Shown here piece after piece: positions 31,001 through 43,654 of a stretch of 64,000 nt of DNA. Within the stretch, counting starts at the first letter, position 1; every line of letters begins with the position of its first letter. This stretch comes from Primulina eburnea. Taxonomy: Eukaryota > Streptophyta > Magnoliopsida > Lamiales > Gesneriaceae. Location: contig NC_133114.1 of assembly GCF_022965805.1 (NCBI RefSeq), positions 4,360,261-4,424,260 of the forward strand, written 5' to 3'. The notes beneath the pieces were generated by a model. The model did no database searches and was not told where the DNA came from. It worked only from the letters and a program-made list of their open reading frames with translations. Made by a program: the position numbers and the translations under genes.

Positions 31001-34000
31001 TTTAGGCTTAATACATTAAATTTAAAGTAGGCTTTTCTTTTCATTGTTATTTATTTCCTTTTTGTCTATTCCTTATGCCTCTCTTTAGCATTGATCACAT
31101 ATGGCTTGTTTGAATGGTAAATAAACTATTTTACGTTTATCGATGTAATTACAGAGCATCGACATGTTGGATCAAATAATTTTAATCTTTTCAGCAGCCG
31201 GAGTCATACAATTTTTACATTGGTAAGAGTTTTTACTTCTTTGAGACGTGGTTTAACTCAAATATCCCCCCAACAGCAAGGGGACAATTCACATTCATGA
31301 ATGGCGTTGAATATTCAATGGCCTATCTTCCTTGCAGATGATTGAAAGTAGTGCACATGGAGATGAGTATGATGGTGTAATATTCTCTCAGTTGGTATGT
31401 ATATGTTTATTGTCTGGGATATTGAAATTTATCTCATTGACAACCGGAGAAGATTGCTTCAGTTTCTCATTTATAAGTAGTTTGTTCTTTTTTGTTTAGA
31501 ACCTAATTGATTTAGCCGGATCTGAAAGCTCAAAAACTGAAACAACTGGCTTACGCAGAAAGGAAGGATCGTACATCAATAAAAGTCTTTTGACGCTTGG
31601 AACCGTGAGTGCCTGAGCTCCACCTTTTTGATTTTTTTTTTCTCTTTTTTTGTTGATTCAATGCCACATTTCTCTTTCTATCACATGTACTCTTGTTGAT
31701 ACACAACTGACTCAAACAAGCACTCTTTCATCAACCATGTTTTTCTCCATCAAAATTTTTTCCTCTGAATTCCTATACTCGCACATTTAAATTTCCCAAT
31801 CTAGAGCTCTGATGTTTTGATGCCTTATCTGATGTGTAGGTAATTGGAAAACTTAGTGAAGGGAGGGCATCACATGTTCCTTATCGGGATTCAAAGCTTA
31901 CAAGGCTTCTACAATCTTCACTAAGTGGTCATGGACATGTGTCGGTGAGCATGATAAACAATTGACTTGTATTACTTCTTTCCTGAACCAAATTGTAATT
32001 TTGCATGAATCACGTGACATTTATTTAGTTCATGTTCTCATTACTTTGAAACTACTTCTTTTTAACACTTCACTTCTTAAACCTTATGGTTTCTTATATA
32101 CATGAGTTGCTTCAACCAATCTATTATTTTAAAATTCTATTTCGGGAATATGCTTGTGGGAAACTCAGCTTAACTTGTTTATTTCGTTGAGCTCTTAATT
32201 CTTGCTTATATTTTCCAGCTTATATGTACTATTACTCCGGCTTCAAGTAATTTGGAGGAAACCCACAACACGTTAAAATTTGCCAGCAGGGCAAAACGTG
32301 TAGAAATATATGCCTCACGTAATAGGGTGCGTATATTACCTGTATGCTTAGTAGATGGTTCTATTTTAGAGAATAATAAAGTTCGGTAAAATCATGTCTT
32401 TTTTCTATGGTTTAGATAATTGATGAAAAATCACTGATCAAGAAGTATCAACGAGAAATATCGTGTCTCAAAGAAGAACTCGATCAACTCAAGAGGGGAG
32501 TGCTTGCTGGTGTCAACCCTGAAGAAATTATAGTCTTAAGACAACAGGTATTATGACTCTTACCTTTCTAAATGGTAGGAAATTGAACGCTTTAGCAGCT
32601 GCCTGCAAATTTAATGGTATATATTTATGTTCTTGATATTTAATATGCTTTTACTGTGACCTCATGGACTGATTTCGCAATCCATGTTTACTATGTAGTT
32701 GGAAGAAGGGCAAGTCAAAATGCAATCAAGATTGGAGGAGGAAGAAGACGCCAAAGCTGCTTTGATGAGCAGAATTCAAAGGCTAACTAAATTAATACTT
32801 GTTTCCTCCAAAAATAGTATACCAGGATACTTGAATGACGTGCCCTCGCACCAAAGGAGTCATTCTGCTTCTGAAGATGATGTAAGTTGCCTTCTTCATT
32901 TTTGTCCTTTGAATTTTTCTAGGCATGTTTATGCAATGTTATGTTATTCATTCAAATTTTTCATGAAACCACTGTCATATTGAAGTGGACAGTTACAGTT
33001 TCAAATAAATCTTTGTGATTCTAATATAATCCTGAGTTAAAAGTCTCTAGTTCATCCTTGAGCTGTAGCAGTGAGTACTACTGACTGGAACCTGTAATTC
33101 AATGCATCCAAGTGCTTCACGTGCTTAACATAAAAGTAAACTACTTAGCATCTATTCATACATCGTTTTCTGGTTGTTATCTAGCAGAAGTTGGATATTC
33201 TGCACGATGGGTCTTTAATTCTTGAAGGGCAGAGCCAGAATCGTGTATCACCTTCTGCTTTAACTATCACATCAGATGCTTATGATTATAAACACAGAAG
33301 ATCATCCAGCAAGTGGAATGATGATCTATCGCAAACTGGCAGCTCTATAACTGAAACAACTCAGGCGGGTGAACTAATCAGTGGTTTTTCCTGCCCAGCT
33401 AAACTGCCCATAGTATGTTCCAACTTCTTTCTTCTATATTAGAATAGCTTGCCTCATAAAACTCGAGCTTAATTTTTTTTAAATAGATATTTATGTGGTG
33501 TCGCTATGGGTAATTATGTTTCTAAATTTGTAACATGCAATACTTGTTGGATAGCTGTTTTTTTGGTCGCACCATTTCTTTTGACATTCTGGTTTTATAT
33601 TTTACCATTAAATAATGATCGTCTCACATCTAAAGTTCATTGTTAGACCTTGCAGTTTTATTAAGGACATCTTGTTCATCTGAATACTTCTCAACAGATG
33701 TTTTTGTCCTATTGTTTGTAGGATGGAGTGACAATGTCAGATCAAATGGACCTCATTGTTGAGCAAGTTAAGATGCTTGCTGGGGAAATTGCATTCAGCA
33801 CCAGTACCCTAAAGCGTTTGGTGGAACAGTCTATTAATGATCCTGAAAGTTCAAAAACTCAGGTATTCTCTCAATCGTTCAAAAATACGATTAATCTTTT
33901 TTCAGTAGATTCCACCTTCGATTTTGAGGTTTCACTGTTTTGGTTCCCTGCCAGATTTTGTTATGATGATTGATAATGAGATGTTGAGCATACATAATTT

Positions 34001-37000
34001 TCACTTTCTTCTGATGGACAGATTCAGAACTTGGAGAGTGAAATCCAAGAAAAGAGAAAGCAGATGAGGGTCTTGGAACATCGTATAGTAGAGAGTGGTG
34101 AGGCTTCTGTTGCTAATGCATCGATGGTTGAAATGCAGCAGGTTATTAGCCATTTCAAAAGAATCATATCATTTAACTCTCTGACTATATTTTGGATATT
34201 AGTGCAAACTTTTTTGTTTGTTTTTCTTTGACAGACAGTCAATAAGTTGATGGCGCAGTGTAGTGAAAAGGTTTTTGAGCTAGAGGTTTGTGTTCTTTTT
34301 TATCGTTTCACCATATTTTGTCTTTGCACTGTATTCTGTAGTCACCTATCATCTGGCATTTGCTGTTACTGTTTCTTCCCTGAAAAGACCTGTTTTACAG
34401 TTTCCTTTTATTACTGTACACGAGTAATCATATTATCTTAAGCTTTATTAATCTTGAAATGCAGATTAAGTCCGCAGACAACCGTGTGCTTCAAGAGCAG
34501 CTGCAAAACAAGGTCAAACACAAAAAAATATTAAGTATTTTTACTTTGTTGTGATTGCTTGCGTGATGGTTACACCAACACTTTACTGTACCCTTCAATG
34601 GATGTTGGCTCTATTCTTCCTTCCAGTGCGCCGAAAACGAGGAATTGCTAGAGAAAATTAGAAACCTAGAGCAGCAACTAGCTTCTGTCTCTGTGGAAAA
34701 GATTCCATCCGCCTCCAATCCGGGTGTATCTGATGAATATGCTGAGGAATTGAGAATGGGAATTCATTCCCAGGTAATGCTGCCTTGAAATTTTTATTTG
34801 TTTTGTATTAATGGTGGTTTTCTATATCGTAGATTTAAATAATTGCAAGCTTGATGTCATGCAGGGGAAAGGCTTAAATTATTATTGAAAGTTACCTGGT
34901 TGACAAATGTGACCATGGCGTACTTTTGCTTATGTGATGTGGTTGTGGGTTTTGCAGTTGCTTTAAAATTTTATATCGCTAGATCTAATATAAACAGTTT
35001 TCATTATAAATCTGGAACATTTATTGCACCTATTATGAAATCATCAGATGCTCAAGAATCTCTAGAGTATTTGATACCAGCTACAGTTTGAATTTATTCG
35101 TTTAAAAACCACATATATGAACCTAAGCCGCCATTGGTTCTTACATTTCTCATTGCTATGGAAAATTAGTTCGCGCTTGGTAAAATGTCCTATAACGCGC
35201 TTATTAATAGAGTAAAACCTAGCCCCACAACCGACACGGTTATAACGAGCATGATGGCTTAGTCACTCTACTTTAAAAAAATGAACCTCCCTAGAATACT
35301 GTTGCAGCTCAGTAGTGAACATTTCCCCACGGTCAGTCTTCATACCAGTGTACTGGTAGTTTGACACTAAAATTGCCGCACGACATAGCTATAGCAACCT
35401 GAATTGAGCTGTTAAACCCAATAGTTCCAATAGATCAACGTTTGATAGCGCACACATTCCTTATTGCAGTTCATAAGCTGGTCTGTCTTTCCATTTTATT
35501 ACATGTTAGATGGGGTATCATAATGTTGCTCTATTATTTAATTATTTATTTCACGTGTGATACATTGATTCTTCCTTTTCTTCTGGCTTTATAATTATAC
35601 TCCCTCATCACATTTGGAGTTTTAGATTGAATATTTATTGATGTTTGAAGCATTACTGGTGAAGATTTCTGACACTTGGTTTTGATGTCTGATGATGTAG
35701 TGTAGCTTTTTTCATCTGTTTATGTTTCTGTGCTTTCATCTTCTTCTGATGGATGTCTTCTTTTTTTGTCAAAACATTGATCGTTCTTTTGGAACTTGAT
35801 TGAATTTACTTCTGGTGAACAGGAAGTTGAGAATCAGAAACTAAAGCTAGAACGTGTTCGGATTCTAGAGGAGCATAGTGGGCTACTTTCACAAAATCAG
35901 AAATTATCCGAGGAAGCTTCTTATGCTAAGGAACTAGCATCTGCTGCTGCCGTTGAGCTAAAGAATTTAGCTGGTGAGGTTACAAAGTTGTCATTACAAA
36001 ATTCCAAATTAGAAAAAGAATTACAGGCCGCTAGGGACTTGAGCTCTAGAAGTTCCAACATTCATGCTGTTAATGGTGGGAACCGAAAGCACAATGATGT
36101 CCAAAGAACTGGTCGGAGAGGTCGATTTTCTGGTCGCTCAAATGAGGTTTCTGGTACGGTTAATGACGATTTTGACTTGTGGAATCTTGATCTTGATGAT
36201 CTGAAAATGGAGTTGCAAGCGAGGAGACAGCGGGAAGCCACTCTTGATGCTGCCTTGGCTGAGAAGGAACTAAAGGAAGATGAATACCGAAGAACAATTG
36301 AAGAGGCAAAGAAGAGGGAGGTGGCTCTAGAAAATGATTTGGCAAACATGTGGGTGCTGGTTGCGCAGCTAAAGAAAGAGGGGAGTATCACTCAAGTGTC
36401 AAAGATGAATGACATGCAGAATGAGGATATAAACCAAGTAAAAGATCTAAAAGTTGATGATGTTGACCGTGAGGTTCGAGTTCTCAAGGAACGGCAAGCT
36501 CAAGATAATTTAACACCTGCTTCTGACATTCCCAAAGAAGAACCTCTTGTTGTCCGGCTGAAAGTAACTCCTCACTTTTTTAAACTGTTCATTTGACTTG
36601 TCCATTAACATCTTTGTGTTGGTGTTGGTTTTACTACTCTATGTTGTTGCTCGTTATCTTGAGCCTGGCTGAAACTATCTTCTTGGATATATATTTGTTG
36701 CGTCTTACTAGTAAATAATTCTTATAGTAAATAATGTGTGACTTAAAAGCTACTGATGGTTCAATTTTATTTGCTCGACTCGGTGAACATTGATACTCTT
36801 AGTTATCAGTTGAGGTGAAATAAAAAAAAAAGTCGAATATATGCCTTGTGTGCTGTAATGTTAATTGATTTGCTAACAAGCTATTCTGTAGGCAAGAAAA
36901 ACTACTTTGCTCTTATTCTTTCCTTCAAATCCCTTCAGGCTCGAATGCAGGAGATGAAGGACAAAGAACATAGGTACACTGGGAATGGAGATGCAAATTC

Positions 37001-37240
37001 TCATGTGTGTAAAGTGTGTTTTGAATCACCTACAGCTGCCATGCTTCTTCCATGTCGCCATTTTTGCTGTATGTTCCATTCCTTTTTGAATCCTAATGTG
37101 TTTCTTTTTTTATTCATTTGGGACATTACCAACTAAGTCTCATTCGTTGCATTGTAGTGTGTAAATCTTGTTCTCTTGCTTGTTCTGAATGCCCCATTTG
37201 CCGAACAAAGATTGCAGATAGGATTTTTGCTTTTACTTGA
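28066..37240 (+). CDS. Kinesin-7 motor protein with C-terminal RING finger (KIN-7D/MKRP-like)
   Basis: Microtubule plus-end motor of the plant KIN-7 family. Coding exons: 28066-28415, 28557-28654, 28970-29059, 29324-29376, 29874-29939, 30103-30156, 30340-30399, 30843-30921, 31155-31222, 31338-31394, 31500-31604, 31840-31944, 32219-32326, 32416-32547, 32699-32881, 33188-33412, 33722-33862, 34022-34141, 34235-34285, 34465-34512, 34627-34773, 35823-36563, 36939-37068, 37158-37240; all GT-AG, total 1097 aa. Ser-rich N-terminus with a 13-Gly run, then motor about 107-425: P-loop GVTSSGKT (186-193), switch I NLFSSRSH, switch [10 protein letters not shown]. Neck and several coiled coils follow. The end is a C3HC4 RING (Cys1051, Cys1054, Cys1066, His1068, Cys1070...CPIC), as in Arabidopsis KIN-7D-type proteins. 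A GT-AG intron (37259-37412) probably lies in the 3' UTR. No lesion seen. Confidence 0.95.
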
Positions 37241-37766
37241 CTCCCCTTTAAACTCAAGGTGAAGATATCTATCTACTTTTGGTTTTCCATTGCTCCTGCT
37301 TTATTCTGCAAATTTTATCTCAGACCTTGTCAAAATTTGGGTTCTAAAATATTTGGAGCTGTCTCAATTCTTGTAATTTTAATATTTCCTGCATTCATAT
37401 CTGTTTTTGCAGGGATTTGAGACCGTACCTCCGTCAATTACCTGCTCGTTAGTTTCCTCAAATGGCAGGTGCCATTCTTTAATTAGTTAAACTGTATGTA
37501 TTTATGCGTCATCTTTATCATTCCCATAGGGACTGTGAAATTCAGCTGAGCAGAAAATGGGGTGTTTGTGAAAGAGGAGGGAGGGAAGAAGAGAACGTGT
37601 TCCAATCGCGTCCTATTTTCTTCCATGTTGTAATGTATCCATATAAACAATTCATTGTTAAATCAAATTTGTTGATGCAGCGATTGACTCTTCCTCTAAA
37701 CTCCTGCATGGTTGAAATGATTTGAAAATTGGTGTAATAATTAGAAAATGTTAAAAATAATTAATT

Positions 37767-37908
37767 GGCAAAAAGAGAGGGTCGTATTTTGTGAGACGGA
37801 TCTTTATTTAGATAATCCATGAAAAAGTATTACTTTTTATGCTAAGAGTATTATTTTTTATTGTGAATATGGACATGGTTGATCGGTCTCACAGATTGAG
37901 ATCCGTGA
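37767..37908 (-). mobile_element. MULE-type MITE, truncated copy 5
   Basis: Starts GGCAAAAAG and contains GTCGTATTTTGTGAGACGGATC and TTACTTTTTATGCTAAGAG like copy 3, but lacks one of the left palindromes and stops after GAGATCCGTGA. It lies just after the kinesin 3' end. Confidence 0.7.
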
Positions 37909-38920
37909 TTAATTGGCAAATATTGACATGTTATCCAAGATAATTGAAATGTATTGTTATCATATACTACAGTTTTTGGTAGGATGTAGACGTGATTCTA
38001 TAATGGTTTTCGAATTTAATTAGTCGCCTTTGCTACGAAATATAATATTTGTTCTTGTGCGATTAGAAATATATTTAATTTTTATTTTTTTAATCATTAT
38101 CCAAGCTTTTTGATAATAAAATAAAAAAAATCCCGGAACGCAAATCAGTGTCTGGGAACAACTTTAATACATATTAGTTATTCCAAGATTTTCAAACTTA
38201 ATAATATAATATATATTGATAATATTTTCTACGCAACATAATAATTTTTGTTATTTTTATATAAAAATGATATAATCATTTAAAAATTCAAAAAATTGAA
38301 TAATGATTAAAAAAATATTTTATCAGTTTTAAAAATTTTGAAAAAATTTGATATGACAAAAAATGAAAAAAACACATGAATTTTTTGCCCCCCGTGACTC
38401 CCGTCAATCACTTGATCTCCTCGCGCGGCTAAGGATTTAGTTGAACATGGGTTTTTGTTTTGTTCTTCTTGTACATTGGATGCGCCTCATTATCAATTAC
38501 GCCGCGTTGCTCTTAAATTAAATTATACGTCAATTATTGAAGATTTTGCAATAATTAGAGAGCTGGTTATGATTTAATGATTTTCTATTTATTTAATTCT
38601 TTTGTTTGGAGGGTAGCATTGTACTATATTATACTATACAATGCTTGCTTGCCGACTGTGGAAATTACATATGTGACATCATCGATCAAAAGTGTTATAT
38701 TGCATTAAAATTTCATTACATTAACTTATACTTGTAGCTTAACAAAATATCAGATATAGCCAAGAATATTGTATGCCTTTTCCCACTATAATCTTGAACA
38801 GTTTTCTAGTCCAAACAAGTCAAATGAAATACTTACTTTTGAGAAAATTACCAATGAATGTGAATACTTCTTTAATATTCATGGTAACCCGAAGAGTAAA
38901 GAATTTCCTATTTTATCAAT
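37909..38920. other. Intergenic DNA, no gene recognised
   Basis: AT-rich sequence between two MITEs, no motif-bearing frame or RNA gene seen. Confidence 0.5.
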
Positions 38921-39101
38921 GAGTAGGTCTCTTGTGAGATGGTCTCACGATGTTTTATCTGTGAGACGAGTCAATTCTACCGATATTCATGATAGAAGTA
39001 ATACTCTTAGCATAAAAAGTAATATTTTTTCATTGATGATCCAAATAAAGACATATCTCACAAAATACGACCCGTGAAATCGTCTCACACAAGTTTTTGT
39101 A
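38921..39101 (+). mobile_element. MULE-type MITE, copy 4
   Basis: 181 bp, starts GAGTAGGTCTCTTGTGAGATGG and ends CACACAAGTTTTTGTA. Identical 9-bp flanking repeats TTTATCAAT (38912-38920, 39102-39110). Confidence 0.9.
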
Positions 39102-39254
39102 TTTATCAATCGGTACAATTACACAATTTGCATGCTTATTAGGAATAGATGTATTGAGTCTTCATCGTTTACAGTAAGGTTTCATAAACATGTTTACTTT
39201 AAGGGAGAGACGTGAGTTCGATATCATATAAAAGAAAAAATAAAAATAAAACCC

Positions 39255-39540
39255 TCTTTCCCACCCTACGGTCCCTACCCAAGATTGTAATAAAAATAAT
39301 AAGTTATTGAAGAAATCTAAACTCTATAGGATAAAAATAATTTAAGTTGGATTTATTATTTCTTGATTTTATTTTTCATAAATGTAATTTTTATTCTTAC
39401 TTTTTTTTTAATCATCACATGTCATCTTATAAAATAGCGCCTTTTTCTATTTGTTATTTATTTAAAAATTTAAAAAACTCGGTTTATTTGAAATAAATTT
39501 CAAATAAGATTTATTATCTCGTATTAATAACCTTCTAAAT
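39255..39540 (+). repeat. Direct repeat flanking a 4-kb block, left copy
   Basis: CCTACCCAAGATTGTAATAAAAATAATAAGTTAT, read in pieces, through ...TTTGAAATAAATTTCAA... matches 43655-43920 in the same orientation with moderate divergence. It could be an old LTR pair or a duplicated host segment. Confidence 0.7.
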
Positions 39541-39705
39541 TTCAAATCGAAGTTCGGGAGCATTCTCCTTAGAAGGTGATCATGGACGCCCTCTTAATAG
39601 ACCTTGTAATGTTTTTCATTTAAAGAAGTATTATGTCTGATAAAGTGTTGTACTGGCATCTACGAATCAATAAAATGAAAGAATAATTCATAAAATTGAA
39701 ACATA

Positions 39706-39965
39706 AGTCCAGGGATCCGTACCCTAGCCCGGGGCTCCGTACCCTAGCTATTCTCTAAGCCCGCGGCCCCGTACTCTGGCCCGCGGCTCCGTACCTTGGC
39801 TATTATATGAGTCCAGGGATCCGTACCCTGGCTCGGGGCTCCGTATCCTGATTATTCTATAAAATCCAGGGACCAGTACCCTGGTCCAGGGCTTCGTGCC
39901 CTTGTTATCCAGTAAGTCTAGGGACCCATACCCTGGCCCAGGGCTTAGTACCCTACTGATTCAAT
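39706..39965. repeat. Five-copy 52-bp tandem repeat
   Basis: Units start AGTCCAGGGATCCGTACCCT and each consists of two related 26-bp halves (CCAGGGATCCGTACCCT and CCCGGGGCTCCGTACCCT), followed by TATTCTAT-like text. GC-rich compared with its surroundings. A sixth unit starts but decays after AGGCCGGGGATTC. Confidence 0.85.
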
Positions 39966-40509
39966 AAGGCCGGGGATTCACACTTAACCTGGGAGGCATG
40001 AGGCTTCGGTATTCTATTAAACCTCGATTGCTCTACAACAGTTAGCAAATTAAACCTCGATTGCTCTACAACAGTTAGCAAAATTTCTTAGGATTTGACA
40101 ATTCTATGGAAAAAAGAACCTGATTATTCTTTAGGACTTAAAGTATTTTAAAAATTCTCATTTGTTCAGGATATATTTTTGTCTGGAAAATATCTACAAA
40201 AGGAAATACGTGCGAAAGGAGATTTCATTAAATAAAAGCCTAAGGCCAAAATTACATGAAAAAACCTGAAAAGAAAAAAAAAATTACAAAGCTACTCTAA
40301 ATCTATCGGGCTTGGCTGTCTTTCAGCCTCCTGGTTCTCTTTTTCAGCCTCCTTGGGAAGAGATGTTATGGCTCATTCAAAACTGGGAAAGTCTTCCCTA
40401 TCCCCTGGGAGAAGCTCGGCCTCTTTAAATTTCTCTTGGCATTTGTCAGTCGGTTCGGAAGAAAGAGTAAGCCTGATCCTCAAATGCCGTCTTGAACTCA
40501 AGAGACTGG

Positions 40510-42600
40510 AGGGAGAAAAGAAGTTCGTTATTTCTCCTGAGAGTACGCAGATGCCGCCAGGGCACTCTCAGCAGCAGCCGCCTGGGATTGTTGGTTCTCT
40601 ATCTCTTCAGAGAAATAACGATTCTCTGACTCCGAGACAGAGATACGCCCATGTAATGTTTTCTCCCGGGCGAGGCCGGCATCCACGTCTTCTCTGGTTT
40701 TAGCCAGATCTACGTGAGCTGTTGACAATTGCTGATTAGCGGTGTTCAAGGTAGCACGTAGGCCGATGAGCGCTTCTTCACGAGCTGATCGAACCCATGA
40801 CAGTTTCCCTTGAAGTTGCTCATAAAACTCTGGGGTGGCCCAGGCTCGACCGCTTTCCTTCGCGGCCCCTGTGGTTACCTCTTCGAAGGCCGAGATCAGC
40901 ATTTGAACACCCTGTTCAGTAGGAGTTAGTAAAAAAAAAAAAAGAAGAAGAGAGAAAAAGAGCTTCGGGTCGGGAGAGAACCCTTCGAATGTGCCTCTTC
41001 AGCAGGCAGAAGCATCATCTTGAGAAGCATGACCTAGTGGGAGAAGCTCCTTCCAAGAAAAGGTTGCCTCAGGCTCCTGGCGGACTGGAGTGAAGGGGCT
41101 CGGTGAGAGGTCGAGTCAAAGAAGGATGAGTGGATTGGGCTTCTCAGGAGGTGCCTTGGTCTCTTTTTTCATTCTCCTTTAGAAGGATCAATTATGGGCT
41201 GGAAGCTGCTTTTCGTCTCCTATGGATAAGAGGAACATGATATACTAAATCCTCCGAGGAATCAGGCCGAGTAGTTGCCCCCACCTTTGGAGTTTCTCGC
41301 CTGGCCACCTCCTCCACGGCCATAGCAAGCGATTAAGTTTCGACAACCGCTGGCTAAACCAATTTTTTCCCGCCAGCAGCTTTCCGGGCTGCCAGTTTTT
41401 TCTCTTTGGCCGCCTTCTCAGCTGCCCACCTCCTTGCAAAAGCTTCTTGCATTTCTGAATTGTCTGCACAAAAGAGAGATGATAAGGACAACAATAAAGT
41501 AAAATAAGAAAATATAAAGGAAGAGGCCGGGGGTAAAAATTACCAGGTTGAGCGTCCCAGCCAACCACTTCGTCAATCACCCGTTCAATAGGGTCCTCTA
41601 CCCGGACACTCAACCCGTAAGCTAACAAATTTTCCTCTGAGAGGAGGGAATAAGAAGAAAACCTTTGTCCCTCCACCAACTCTTGGCTTCGAGTGTAAGA
41701 CTCCTCAAATTTGTAAGACCGTGGAAGAGGGTGTTGTGAAGGAAGATTAGGAAGGAAACCGATCAAAAAATAGAAAGGAGCCGTGAGACGAATATAGAAG
41801 AAGCGTCCTTTCCATCCCTTCTGAGAAGAAGGGAATATCATCAAGGAAACGAGCTTTTAACCGGGCAGATAATGAGAAATTATTATCCCCCATCTGGAAA
41901 ACGAAGAAATAATGTAGAATAAGAGAAGTGATGAGAAGATTGTACATCCTAAAAAGTGCATAAGTAGAAGCCATAATCTGGAAGGAATTTGGATGCAGTT
42001 GGTTCACGGGAACACGAAAGAACTTGGCAACCTCGATATAGAAGGATTGAACAGGAAATCAAAGGCCATTTCTAACCTGATCCCGAAAGAAAGTAGTGAA
42101 ATCAGGGGGAGAGTGATCGGCCCTATAAGAGGAGCCAATAATCAAAATAGGAAAAGAAGAATGGATAGAACCAAGAGCCATGTGTTACTATTGTCCCACA
42201 TCTTAAAAATTAAATATATAAAATGAGTTTATAATGAGCTACAATGGACTTTTATAGGAATTTGGATTAATCATTTTCGTAAAACGTGGACGAATACGAA
42301 GTGGTTGCTATAGGAGCTCATTGTACAGTCACGCAGGTGCGGGTCTAAGCTCGGGGCGTGACAAGCCTGGAGTTCTTCGTCGGCTCTCGAGCGCAGGGTG
42401 CTGCTCTTGGAAAAGAACCAAGAAACTCCAGGAATCTCGAAGTGAGAAGGGCTGGAAGCCCGAGCTTTGCCATTGCCCTTTTTCAAAGCTCGTGATGGGC
42501 AAGAAGCAGAATGTTTGATTGTTAATTTTTTAGGTTTTGAGGAAAGGTGGGCGGAAGAGCGCTTTTGGGAGGGAGAAGAAAAGGAATCAGAGCACATTGC
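40510..42600 (-). pseudogene. Degenerate gypsy-type transposon gag-like gene
   Basis: Minus-strand pieces read in order from 42597. First a Ser/Lys-rich basic start (MCSDSFSSPSQKRSS), interrupted by a solo LTR at 42181-42363. Then comes a domain with EVAKFFRVPVNQLHPNSFQ, LHYFFVFQ and SSQKGWKGRFFYIRL, resembling the plant putative gypsy-type transposon domain. A GT-AG intron (41464-41543) is still recognisable, followed by an Ala/Lys-rich coiled coil (WAAEKAAKEKK) and, after a gap, another coiled coil (40902-40528, LRATLNTANQQLSTAHVDLAKT). Stops and at least one frameshift near 41830 show it is dead. The family assignment rests on recalled similarity. No pol, PBS or LTR pair is defined. Confidence 0.55.
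42181..42363 (-). mobile_element. Short solo LTR (183 bp) inside the gag-like pseudogene
   Basis: On the minus strand it starts TGTCACGCCCCGAGC and ends GTAACACA. Flanking 5-bp repeats AGCCA (42176-42180) and AGCCT (42364-42368) match at four of five positions. It splits the reading frame of the gag-like gene. Small size suggests a TRIM- or SMART-like element, or a short LTR of a larger family. Confidence 0.65.
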
Positions 42601-43654
42601 GGTAGACTCGTAACCAGACGAGCCTTGCGCATTTGCTCCAGATGTAGAGGAGGTAGAATGAGAAATTTTTGAAGAAAGGTGGAGGAGAAGAAAACTTACA
42701 GAGTTCTTGAGGCTAGACGGAGGAGATAGTGATCGTCACAGTAGAGTACTGTGCGCTAGAAAATGAGAAGAAAGAGGAGAAAATGCGAGAGCGAGAAAGT
42801 AATGACTGATGAGGGTTCATCGGTTTATATAAGCAAAAGAAAGTGATCTCAACTGTTGATCTAAAGATAAAAGGACGATCAGAATGCAACTTGGAAATTG
42901 TGTAGGGATATGAGAGGACGTGCTCGGAATACAAAGCATCTCAGACTGTTCACCTTCTCAGAATTCGAAGCATTTTGGGCCGTTCAGATTCTAGGGTATT
43001 TTATCATGACATTAGCCCTACCGACTCGAGAATATGAAACAACAAAAATCTTCTGAGCCCGGGAGACATGAGGCCCCGACTCTTTCATAGCAATAATTAA
43101 TTACCTTTCTGGAGAAGTCCAAGCATTACTAATCGAGACAGCAAGTATGACTCTAGCCCGAATTTTTAGAGAGGGAGTGGTGATACCCCACGGGAAGCCT
43201 AGGTCGTGGATCAATTGAGAAGTTTTGCACCAATCCGAAAGAGAACCGGGCAAATATATGCTCGAAACATCATCTCCTCGGGCTACTAGCAGCTAGACAT
43301 ATACCTCGAGTTACCAAAAGCCCAGGATCCAAGGCAAATTCTCGGGTGATAGTTTTCTTGTCCCCATCATTTTGCTAAAAGAGAATATCCCCCGTTTCTA
43401 TAGCATATCTCTTTGCTACATAGTTTTTTCTTCACTCATTTGTTGACCTTAACATCAGAATGGCCACGCCGGACATCTCTCTGGCACCCATTCACGTGGT
43501 TATCTTTGTGTTGACAGGTCACCCCTGGTCTTTTTTGGAAGAAGAAGCCCCTGGTTTAGACACATCTCACTAGGTTATTATTCCTCATCATTCACACCCG
43601 GCCCAATGAAATTGCCCACATATCTCACACCCATTTTTTCCGGTCGCATCACCC

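Noticed and set aside
34885..35091. 68-codon frame in a kinesin intron
   Set aside because: Lies in the long intron between 34773 and 35823, no conserved motif, no splice logic.
36062..36391. 109-codon minus-strand frame
   Set aside because: Antisense to the large coiled-coil exon of the kinesin gene; no domain.
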